This document shows positions 1 to 4,987 of a stretch of 5,631 nucleotides of DNA, in pieces. Source of the DNA: Thermoleophilaceae bacterium (GTDB lineage Bacteria; Actinomycetota; Thermoleophilia; Solirubrobacterales; Thermoleophilaceae). Position 1 is the first letter of the stretch. Every line of letters starts with the position of its first letter. A program made the position numbers and the translations under genes. The stretch spans positions 1 to 5,631 of the forward strand of contig JACCSF010000397.1 in assembly GCA_013813135.1 (NCBI GenBank), in the 5' to 3' direction. The notes below the pieces were generated by a model. The model was not told the origin of the DNA and did not search any database. It saw only the letters and a program-made list of their open reading frames with translations.

Positions 1-229
1 ACCCGCCACGCGAGTCGGTGACAACGTAAGGGTTGACGCCGGCGGTCACGACCTTCTGCGTGCCGTCGAGCGTAACGCTCGGGAAGTTGTCGGCCGTCAA
101 CGACGTCGTGTACACCAGGCTGCCGCCGATGATGGTGACCGATGTCGGATCCACGGCGGCATGCGCCGGACCGGCCAGGCTGAGAAGGCCGACCGCCGAG
201 GCGATCGCAACAAGCTTGCGGTGGTACAT
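1..229 (-). CDS. Secreted WxL-like surface protein, N-terminal part (runs off window)
   Basis: The reading frame starts at ATG (229-227) and stays open to the window edge, giving 76 residues. The N-terminus MYHRKLVAIASAVGLLSLAG is a classic Sec signal peptide: a short basic region, a hydrophobic core at about residues 6-20, and an AHA|A signal peptidase I site after residue 24. The mature part is Thr/Val/Gly-rich, with 'SVTLDGTQK' at about residues 52-60 and 'YVVTDSRGG' at the cut end. This order (VTLDGT..., then VTD.RG.G.GW) is what I know from actinobacterial WxL-domain-like secreted proteins, which bind the cell surface; the Trp motif itself would lie beyond the window. The start is fixed by an in-frame TGA at 247-245 and by AGGGG four bases upstream. 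It follows the HD-GYP gene on the same strand with a 176-base gap. Secretion is well supported; the WxL assignment is tentative. Confidence 0.7.
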   Translation of the reverse strand, partial: MYHRKLVAIASAVGLLSLAGPAHAAVDPTSVTIIGGSLVYTTSLTADNFPSVTLDGTQKVVTAGVNPYVVTDSRGG

Positions 230-233
230 AAAG

Positions 234-243
234 CCCCTAGGGG
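234..243. promoter_or_regulatory. CCCCTAGGGG palindrome overlapping the ribosome-binding site of the secreted-protein gene
   Basis: A perfect 10-base palindrome lies 4 to 13 bases upstream of the minus-strand ATG at 229. Its AGGGG half is the only Shine-Dalgarno-like sequence for that gene. It may be chance, or an operator affecting translation or transcription; nothing else in the sequence decides this. Confidence 0.3.
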
Positions 244-262
244 ATCAAGGTGAGGTGACGCT

Positions 263-410
263 GCTAACCCCCTCATCGGCATGACCCTCGACCAACATGA
301 GCACGCCCCTATTTGGCGCTCGGCGGATTGCAGCGCGCGGCAGCAGAACCCGGCGATTAACGCCCGCACTGGGACGATCGGTTGGGCAGCAGCGCGATAG
401 AGGGGTTAGC
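263..410. repeat. Imperfect inverted repeat (GCTAACCCCCTC / GAGGGGTTAGC) flanking 125 bases
   Basis: The left arm, 263-274, reads GCTAACCCCCTC. The right arm, 400-410, reads GAGGGGTTAGC, which is its reverse complement apart from one extra C in the left arm. The right arm contains the stop codon of the HD-GYP gene (408-406). The 125 bases between (275-399) hold no gene I can support. The arms could be ends of a small mobile remnant or a chance match; I see no target-site duplication. Confidence 0.3.
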
Positions 411-1392
411 TACTCGACATTGCCCATGCATGCGCGCCGATGCTGTCGCTTTGCGTGGATGCGGTCAGCGGCGGGGCGGGGAGGTCGAGGTCGTAGTGCT
501 CGACGGGCTCGAGCAGGCTGCGGTGGTCGAGCGCCGCGAATGCCTGCACCACTCGTGCGTCGAAATGGTGGCCGCCGAGTTCCTTAATCTCGTCGACCGC
601 GTCCTCGAGCGGCCACGCCGCCTTGTAGGGCCGGTCGTGGGTCAAGGCGTCAAAGACGTCCGCAACGGCGACTATGCGGCCGCTGAGCGGGATCTGTTCA
701 CCGCACTCACCGTCCGGGTATCCGGCGCCGTCCCAACGCTCGTGGTGGGAGAGGGCGATCTCCTGCGCCAGGCGCAGCACTTCGAACTTGCCCTCGGCGA
801 GGATCTTGCAGCCGATGTTTACGTGCTCTTGCACGAGCCCGAACTCGGCCGGTGTGAGCTTGCCGGGCTTGAGCAGGATCGAGTCGGAGATGCCGAGCTT
901 TCCGATGTCGTGCAGCGGCGCGGCATGGCGCATTAGCGCGACGGCGTCATCAGAGAGTCCCAGCTGTCGCGCGATCAGGGCGGCGGTGCGTCCAACCCGT
1001 TCGGTGTGCTGGTGGGTGTCGTCGTCGCGGTACTCCGCCACGACCGCCAGCCGAAGCAGGATCTCAAGCCGGGCTTCTTGGAGCGCTTCGGTTCGGTCGC
1101 GCACCGTGCGCTCCAGAACCGCGGCCGCGTCCTCGAGCGCCTGCTCGGCCTGCTGCTGGATCGTGATGTCGCGTGCCGTCGCGTAGATGCGTTGTTCGTC
1201 GGCCACCGCGCGGGCATTCCACTCGAGCCAGCGATAGTCGCCGTCGGCGGTGCGGTAGCGGTTGCGAAAGCTGACCGAGTCGGTTCCTTGCTCGCCGAGC
1301 TTCGCAGTCTCGGCTCGTGTTCGTTCGCGGTCCTCGGGGTGCACGAACTCCACGAAGGGGCGCGAGGAGAGCTCTGCTTGGGTATGGCCCAA
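406..1392 (-). CDS. PAS (partial) + HD-GYP cyclic-di-GMP phosphodiesterase, intact 3' part of a frameshifted gene
   Basis: This 328-residue frame (TTG at 1392 counted as residue 1) holds most of a PAS sensor domain (about 1-75, with 'VEFVHPEDRERT' and 'YRWLEWNARAV', ending 'ATARDIT'). A coiled-coil linker rich in Ala, Glu and Arg follows (about 78-115), then a complete HD-GYP domain (about 112-292). Conserved HD-GYP elements are all visible: HTERVG (129-134), the HDIGK motif (161-165), 'EHVNIG' (189-194), HHERWDGAGYPDG (216-228) and 'VADVFDALTHDRPYK' (243-257). HD-GYP enzymes hydrolyse cyclic di-GMP to pGpG or GMP in the cytoplasm, so the phosphodiesterase half looks competent. The C-terminal 35 or so residues are low in conservation. 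TTG 1392 is probably not the natural start: PAS sequence continues upstream in this frame to 1440 and then jumps to another frame (see 1441-1541). No ribosome-binding site was seen for it. It is either a pseudogene, a sequencing error, or a short product starting internally. Confidence 0.85.
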   Translation of the reverse strand: MGHTQAELSSRPFVEFVHPEDRERTRAETAKLGEQGTDSVSFRNRYRTADGDYRWLEWNARAVADEQRIYATARDITIQQQAEQALEDAAAVLERTVRDRTEALQEARLEILLRLAVVAEYRDDDTHQHTERVGRTAALIARQLGLSDDAVALMRHAAPLHDIGKLGISDSILLKPGKLTPAEFGLVQEHVNIGCKILAEGKFEVLRLAQEIALSHHERWDGAGYPDGECGEQIPLSGRIVAVADVFDALTHDRPYKAAWPLEDAVDEIKELGGHHFDARVVQAFAALDHRSLLEPVEHYDLDLPAPPLTASTQSDSIGAHAWAMSSS

Positions 1393-1440
1393 CGTCGTCT
1401 CCCAGGCCTGGTTGAGCCGCTCGAAACGCCCGTCGAAACC

Positions 1441-1541
1441 GCAGTGCAGAAGAGATCGCGCGACAGGTCGTAGTGGCGCGCCAGTTCTGCCTCGAGCGCG
1501 CCGCGCTCGTCGACGAAGCGTCCCAGCAACCCGCCGAGCAC
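1441..1541 (-). pseudogene. Out-of-frame 5' part of the PAS-HD-GYP gene (one-base frameshift at 1440/1441)
   Basis: From GTG 1541 this frame reads VLGGLLGRFVDERGALEAEL and then 'ARHYDLSRDLFCTA', the usual lead-in to a PAS domain. At 1441 the sense is lost. Moving to the frame of the downstream gene gives 'GFDGRFERLNQAWETTLGHT', the expected PAS continuation (C-T-A-G-F-D-G across the joint). One base missing between 1441 and 1440 explains everything. 'VVLGGLLGRFVDER' resembles the cytoplasmic end of a last membrane helix, so the original protein may have had an N-terminal membrane sensor. Upstream of about 1560 the frame stays open but turns into Arg/Ser-rich sequence without membrane character, so the 5' end may also be lost. 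GTG 1541 has no clear ribosome-binding site; the true start is unknown. Confidence 0.65.
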
Positions 1542-1663
1542 GACGTAGGCCGTTGCTCGAGTGGCCCGAGGTGAGCCTTCAGCGTCTTCCCAGGAGCTCG
1601 AGCGCAGTGTGCAGGAGCGCGCGAGCGAAGAAACGCTGACCGCGGTAGCCCGAACGCTGCGCC

Positions 1664-1801
1664 CTAGAGCAGTTCGTTGCCGTGTTGGCGAGACCGGACC
1701 CCGTAGCTCCAGGCCCGCGCGTCGGGCCCGCCCTTCTTGCCGACCAGTCGGTAGAGGCGATCCCAGGCCGGCGCGTTGAAAAGTCGCGCTTAGCCGGCCA
1801 T
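1664..1801 (-). pseudogene. Small gene interrupted by a stop at codon 4
   Basis: ATG (1801-1799) is preceded by AAAGGA (1815-1810) with an ideal 8-base spacer. The frame reads M-A-G-stop(TAA) and then 41 sense codons to TAG (1666-1664). The part after the stop reads 'ARLFNAPAWDRLYRLVGKKG', then 'GPDARAWSYGVRSRQHGNEL' and a final L. By my count about 34 of its 41 codons end in G or C, as in the real genes nearby, and the composition (three aromatic-rich patches, balanced charges) looks like protein. No usable start codon lies after the TAA. A single base change from a sense codon to TAA would explain it. I do not recognise the family. It could instead be a chance frame with a chance ribosome-binding site. 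Confidence 0.4.
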
Positions 1802-1836
1802 GAGGTTCGTCCTTTCGGACCTACTAGATCCGCCGA

Positions 1837-1860
1837 GATCGCGTCCGAGGTCGCGTCCGA
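1837..1860. repeat. Two-copy 12-base tandem repeat
   Basis: GATCGCGTCCGA (1837-1848) is followed directly by GGTCGCGTCCGA (1849-1860), 11 of 12 bases identical; a weaker third copy, GATCCGCCGA, precedes it at 1827-1836. It lies in non-coding sequence upstream of the broken small gene. Confidence 0.5.
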
Positions 1861-1956
1861 ACTTAGGTACGCCCTCGAGCGCCTGGACGAGCGCCCGGCG
1901 AGACGGTATCTCCTCTGATCGAGGAAGCGGAGGAACGCCCGGGGCATGCTGCGAGG

Positions 1957-2001
1957 GGGCGAACCCGAGGCACTCCCTCCGGCGACGAGGAGTAGAGCCT
2001 C
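1957..2001 (-). terminator. Paired hairpins downstream of prs, possible terminator without U-tract
   Basis: On the minus strand, 57 bases after the prs stop, GAGGC (2001-1997) and ACTCC (1993-1989) pair with GGAGT (1976-1972) and GCCTC (1971-1967), with a three-base bulge and a 12-base loop. A second small hairpin with a TTCG loop, GGG-TTCG-CCC (1966-1957), follows at once. No T-run comes after either. Strong hairpins without a U-tract are common at actinobacterial gene ends, so a role in ending the glmU-prs transcript is plausible but unproven. Confidence 0.35.
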
Positions 2002-2057
2002 CCGTTAGCGTCTCGTTAGCAAATCGTCCGCAAACCCCGCTTACGGAGCGGTTGACG

Positions 2058-3092
2058 CTAGAACAGCTGGTTCTCGCCGGCGAAGATCTCGGAGACCGAG
2101 TCGTCGGTGAAGATGCGCCGGATCGAGTCCTCGAGCACGTCGGCGCAGGTGAGCTGGGTGATCAGGTCGGGCGCGCCCTCGTTGAGCGGGATGGTGTCGG
2201 TCACCACGATGCCGGAGAGCGGCCCCTCGGCGAGGATCTCGAAGGCCTGGCCCGAGAACAGCCCGTGGGTGGCAACCGCGAATACCTCGTTGGCGCCTTC
2301 GTCGAGGACGGTCTGGGCGGCGGCGTTGAGCGTGCCGCCGGTGGCGATGATGTCGTCGACGATCACCGCGGTCTTGTCCTTGACGTCGCCGATCACGTAG
2401 CCGATCTCGGCGACCTGCTGCGCCGGCCGCTCCTTTTCCATCAGCGCGTACGGAGCGCCCACCTTTTGCGCGAACTTGCGCACGAGCTTCACGCGGCCGG
2501 CGTCCGGGGCGATGATCACCAGATCGCGGCCGCCGAGGCGATCCTGCACGAACTGGGTGAGGATCGGCATCGCGGTCATGTGGTCGACCGGTTTCGAGAA
2601 GAACCCCTGCAGCTGGCCGGCATGGAGGTCCATCGCGACGAGCCGGTCGATGCCCGCCGTTTCGAGCACGTCCGCCACGAGGCGGGCCGAGATCGGCTCG
2701 CGCGGGGCGGACTTCTTGTCCTGTCGCGAGTAGCCGTACCACGGGGTGACGGCGACGATCCGGTGCGCCGACGCGTGCTTGGCGGCGTGGACCATGAGCA
2801 GCAGCTCCCAGAGCGCGTCGTTCACGGTGAGGCCCTCGCGGCGCGAGCCGCACACCGACTGCACCACGAACAGGTCGGCGCCGCGGATCGACTCCGCGTA
2901 GCGGCAGTAGACCTCGCCGTCGGCGAAGGTCTTCAGCCCCGCGTCCGTGAGCTCAACGCCAAGTCGGTCGGCGATCCTGCCGCCCAGCTCGATACTCGAC
3001 CGGCCGGCCGTGACCATCAGTCGCTTCTCGTAGCCCGCCGTGATGCTGGTCGCCGGCGTCACCGCTGCCTCCGTGTCGAGAGCCGTGCTCAC
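2058..3092 (-). CDS. prs: Ribose-phosphate pyrophosphokinase (PRPP synthase)
   Basis: The enzyme makes 5-phosphoribosyl-1-pyrophosphate from ribose 5-phosphate and ATP in the cytoplasm, the precursor for purines, pyrimidines, NAD, His and Trp. The 344-residue product shows both phosphoribosyltransferase-fold halves in order: FADGE (56-60), FVVQS (75-79), the ATP/flexible-loop segment YGYSRQDKK (119-127), 'REPISARLVAD' (131-141), 'DLHAGQLQGFF' (155-165), 'PDAGRVKLVRKFA' (196-208), and the PRPP/ribose-5-phosphate loop VDDIIATGGT (245-254). Length is slightly above the usual 310-330 because of an N-terminal tail of about 20 residues and an insert around 81-90 (CGSRREGLTV). The start is GTG 3092, with GAGGAGG at 3106-3100 seven bases upstream. 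The GTG shares four bases (GTGA) with the stop of glmU, so translation is probably coupled. Confidence 0.96.
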   Translation of the reverse strand: MSTALDTEAAVTPATSITAGYEKRLMVTAGRSSIELGGRIADRLGVELTDAGLKTFADGEVYCRYAESIRGADLFVVQSVCGSRREGLTVNDALWELLLMVHAAKHASAHRIVAVTPWYGYSRQDKKSAPREPISARLVADVLETAGIDRLVAMDLHAGQLQGFFSKPVDHMTAMPILTQFVQDRLGGRDLVIIAPDAGRVKLVRKFAQKVGAPYALMEKERPAQQVAEIGYVIGDVKDKTAVIVDDIIATGGTLNAAAQTVLDEGANEVFAVATHGLFSGQAFEILAEGPLSGIVVTDTIPLNEGAPDLITQLTCADVLEDSIRRIFTDDSVSEIFAGENQLF

Positions 3093-4462
3093 TGCGAGTC
3101 CTCCTCAACGCGGTCCGAGTAACCCTCGATGTTCTCCTGCTTCGGCCGGGCGACCCCGAGCGCTCCCTCTGGGACGTCGTCGATGATCGTCGAGCCGGCA
3201 CCAGTGTACGCGCGATCTCCGACGTCGACTGGCGCGACCAGCGACGTGTGGATGCCGGTCTTCACGCTCTTTCCGACCTTGGTGCGGTGCTTGCGCTTGC
3301 CGTCGTAGTTGGCCGTGATCGTGCTGGCGCCGAGGTTGCTGCCCTCGCCGACGTCGGCGTCGCCGATGTAGGACAGGTGGGGCACCTTGGCGCCCTCGCC
3401 GATGTCCGAGTTCTTGACCTCGACGAAGGTGCCGACCTTCGCCTCGGAGCGGACGACGGTCCCGGGGCGCAGGTAGGCGAACGGGCCGATGGTCGCCTGA
3501 TCGTGCACCTCCGCCTCTACGAGGAAGGAATGCACCACGCTGGCCGCGTCGCCGATGCGCGAGTCGCGCGCCGTGGTGTGCGGGCCGATCGTGCAGCCGC
3601 CGCCGACGCTCGTGTCACCGAGCAGGCTCACGCCCAGGCCGACCACCGTGTCGAGTCCGATCTCCACACCAGCCTCCACCCTCGTACTTCCCGGATGCAG
3701 AAAGGTCACTCCCGCCCGGGCGTGCTCCTCGAGGATGCGCCGCTGCGCGAGCTCCTCCGCCTCCATCAGGCCGGCGCGGTCGTTCACCCCGTGGGCGATG
3801 TCGAGGTCGTCGGTCTTCCAGGTGACGATGCGCGCGCTCTCGGCCTTGAGGACAGGGAAGACGCCGGTGAGGAAGCGCTCGCCCTTCTGGTGGGTGACCT
3901 GCTCGAGGCCCTCGAACAGCGTCGCGGCTTCGAAGACGTAGGTGCCCAGGTTGATCTCGCGGATGGCGAGCTCCTCGGGAGGGACGCCCTGGGCGTCCTT
4001 GGTCTCGACGATCCGCTCGACGTCGCCGTCGCCGTCGCGCAGGATGCGGCCGTAGCCGGCGGGGTCCTGTAGCTCGGTCGTGAGGAGCGTGGCGCCGGCG
4101 CCCGCCTCGACGTGGTGGCGCAGCAGGTCGCCGATCTGCTCGGCCGTGACCAGCGGGTGGTCTCCGGAGAGCACCACGAACGGGCCAGGCTCGACGGCGT
4201 CACGGGCGGCGAGCACCGCGGCACCGGTGCCCTCGCCCTCGAGCTGCTCGGCGATCTCGACCCCCTCGGGCAACCCCTCCGCGACCCCATCGCCGGGGCG
4301 CACCGCGCAGACGACGCGAGCAGCGCCCGCGTCACGCGCGGCGTCGACGACCCACTCGATCATGGGCTTGCCGCAGATCCGGTGGAGAACCTTGGGAACC
4401 TCCGACCGCATCCGCGTGCCCCGGCCGGCGGCCATGATGAGGACCGTGAAGGGCTCAGTCAT
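3089..4462 (-). CDS. glmU: Bifunctional GlcNAc-1-phosphate uridyltransferase / GlcN-1-phosphate acetyltransferase
   Basis: GlmU carries out the last two steps to UDP-GlcNAc, the precursor of peptidoglycan: acetylation of glucosamine-1-phosphate from acetyl-CoA, then uridylyl transfer from UTP. The 457-residue product has the usual family length. The N-terminal uridyltransferase domain (about 4-230) shows MAAGRGTRMRSEVPKVLH (10-27, with the nucleotide-binding Arg17 and Lys24), GDHP (100-103, metal-binding Asp101), GYGRI (136-140), EIN (169-171) and VND (226-228). The C-terminal left-handed beta-helix (about 255-445) has hexapeptide repeats, YLRPG (330-334), VEVKNS (347-352), VPHLSYIGD (360-368, catalytic His362), 'NLGAS' (376-380) and NYDG (385-388). 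The ATG at 4462 is chosen by homology, since the frame is open far upstream; it has no clear Shine-Dalgarno sequence. It is first in the glmU-prs operon and divergent from tRNA-Gln, an arrangement known in actinobacteria. Confidence 0.97.
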   Translation of the reverse strand: MTEPFTVLIMAAGRGTRMRSEVPKVLHRICGKPMIEWVVDAARDAGAARVVCAVRPGDGVAEGLPEGVEIAEQLEGEGTGAAVLAARDAVEPGPFVVLSGDHPLVTAEQIGDLLRHHVEAGAGATLLTTELQDPAGYGRILRDGDGDVERIVETKDAQGVPPEELAIREINLGTYVFEAATLFEGLEQVTHQKGERFLTGVFPVLKAESARIVTWKTDDLDIAHGVNDRAGLMEAEELAQRRILEEHARAGVTFLHPGSTRVEAGVEIGLDTVVGLGVSLLGDTSVGGGCTIGPHTTARDSRIGDAASVVHSFLVEAEVHDQATIGPFAYLRPGTVVRSEAKVGTFVEVKNSDIGEGAKVPHLSYIGDADVGEGSNLGASTITANYDGKRKHRTKVGKSVKTGIHTSLVAPVDVGDRAYTGAGSTIIDDVPEGALGVARPKQENIEGYSDRVEEDSQ

Positions 4463-4515
4463 GCGGCACGAGGGTACCGGCCCGCCGCCCAACGACCTAT
4501 CCTCAGGGTGACCTT
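4463..4515. promoter_or_regulatory. Divergent intergenic region between glmU and tRNA-Gln
   Basis: These 53 bases must hold, or lie close to, the promoters for tRNA-Gln (plus) and glmU-prs (minus). TATCCT at 4498-4503, 12 bases before the tRNA, is a plausible -10 box for the tRNA; no good -35 is visible. glmU lacks a clear ribosome-binding site, which would fit a leaderless or short-leader transcript, common in actinobacteria. Confidence 0.3.
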
Positions 4516-4587
4516 TGGGGAGTAGTGTAATCGGCAGCACAGGACCCTTTGAAGGTTCTAGTCGCGGTTCAAGTCCGCGCTCCCCAG
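4516..4587 (+). tRNA. trnQ: tRNA-Gln (anticodon TTG)
   Basis: The 72-base gene folds as a complete cloverleaf. Acceptor stem TGGGGAG (4516-4522) pairs fully with CTCCCCA (4580-4586). The D arm is GTG...CAC (4525-4527, 4538-4540). The anticodon stem GGACC/GGTTC (4542-4546, 4554-4558, one G-T pair) closes the loop CTTTGAA with anticodon TTG (4549-4551). A four-base variable loop precedes T stem CGCGG/CCGCG with loop TTCAAGT (4568-4574). Anticodon TTG reads CAA (and by wobble CAG), giving glutamine; the 5' T with its paired A is also typical of bacterial tRNA-Gln. The discriminator is G4587; CCA is not encoded, as the following bases are CCT. Confidence 0.97.
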
Positions 4588-4987
4588 CCTCCAATCCCCC
4601 TGCCTGGGGAATGAAGTCCTCCCGCTCTCGCCGCTGAAGGAAGTCTCTGAACTTCGGTGCTGTGTAGGCGTACTCGCCCTTGCGTATTCGGTACAGGACG
4701 CCCGCCTCGACCAATCGGCCGAGCAGCACGTTGACATTGCCTGAGGTCTTGTCGGAAGCCGCGTTGAGGTCTGCCGACCTCAACGGCGGATACGAACACG
4801 ACGCTGATGCCAGCAGGACATCCTGCTCCGCCGGGGTCAGGGTGGCGACGCGTGGGTCATAGAAGTCCCTGTCCCGGCGGTCATAGATGTCCGGGCGCGC
4901 GGCACCGAGCAGAGGCGGCGTAAACCGAACGGTTCCAGCAAGATCGGCTGCGTCCCACAGCTCGGAGCCCCAGAGCTGGTGAAGTAG
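4588..4987 (-). pseudogene. C-terminal remnant of an AAA-type ATPase (winged-helix end)
   Basis: In the frame that begins right after the regulator's stop (4990-4988), 133 codons read as a protein tail without any start region. It opens with 'LLHQLWGSELWDAAD', which matches the 'GYPYLLQLYG..LWDAA' stretch after the ATPase core in this family. Next comes 'DRDFYDPRVATLTPAEQ' (40-55), then a winged-helix domain (about 60-120) with 'SADLNAASDKTSGNVNVLLG', 'RLVEAGVLYRIRKGEYAYTA' and the closing 'PKFRDFLQRR'. This is the usual end of bacterial and archaeal AAA ATPases annotated simply as ATP-binding proteins. The Walker A and B part is absent, and the normal stop is lost: the frame runs on through the antisense of tRNA-Gln into glmU. 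I infer a deletion or failed insertion that left only the last third of the gene between the regulator and the tRNA. The family assignment is from memory of the pattern. Confidence 0.6.
4595..4610 (+). terminator. Hairpin just after tRNA-Gln
   Basis: TCCCC (4595-4599) pairs with GGGGA (4606-4610) around a six-base loop, eight bases past the tRNA. No T-run follows. It may end the tRNA transcript or aid 3' processing. TGGGGA (4605-4610) could also pair with the TCCCCA of the tRNA acceptor strand (4581-4586). Confidence 0.3.

Larger units (their letters stand above)
1542..2057. other. About 500 bases without an intact gene; decayed sequence
   Basis: This stretch lies between the prs stop and the first recognisable HD-GYP-gene sequence. 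In minus-strand order it holds two hairpins after prs (2001-1957), a 12-base tandem repeat (1860-1837), a broken small reading frame (1801-1664), and then Arg/Ser-rich open sequence leading into the PAS gene. Other open frames here on both strands look like non-coding high-GC sequence: no domain, no conserved motif and poor composition. In many actinobacteria another housekeeping gene follows prs; none is present here. Confidence 0.6.

Noticed and set aside
230..405. Possible cyclic-di-GMP riboswitch between the HD-GYP gene and the secreted-protein gene
   Set aside because: I looked for the conserved aptamer blocks on both strands and found none.
382..936. Plus-strand open frame across the HD-GYP domain
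   Set aside because: The opposite strand encodes unmistakable HD-GYP motifs; the plus frame shows no domain.
1682..1918. Plus-strand frame of 78 codons ending 'ERLDERPARRYLL'
   Set aside because: The end looks protein-like, but the first half is antisense to the broken small gene, there is no ribosome-binding site and no known motif.
1579..1947. Minus-strand frame of 122 codons between prs and the HD-GYP gene
   Set aside because: Arg/Ser/Gly-rich without motifs, and it covers the broken small gene in a different frame with better coding character.
1800..3122. Long plus-strand open frame of 440 codons across prs
   Set aside because: It lies antisense to the clearly recognised PRPP synthase; its Val/Gly/Asp/Arg-rich text is the usual mirror of GC-rich coding DNA.
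3248..4072. Plus-strand open frame of 274 codons across glmU
   Set aside because: Antisense to the GlmU repeats; Ala/Asp/Val-rich repeats are a reflection of the hexapeptide codons.
4958..4978. Inverted repeat CAGCTC...GAGCTG near the AAA remnant breakpoint
   Set aside because: Six-base arms lie within former coding sequence and match the codons of the ATPase tail; likely chance and not an attachment site.
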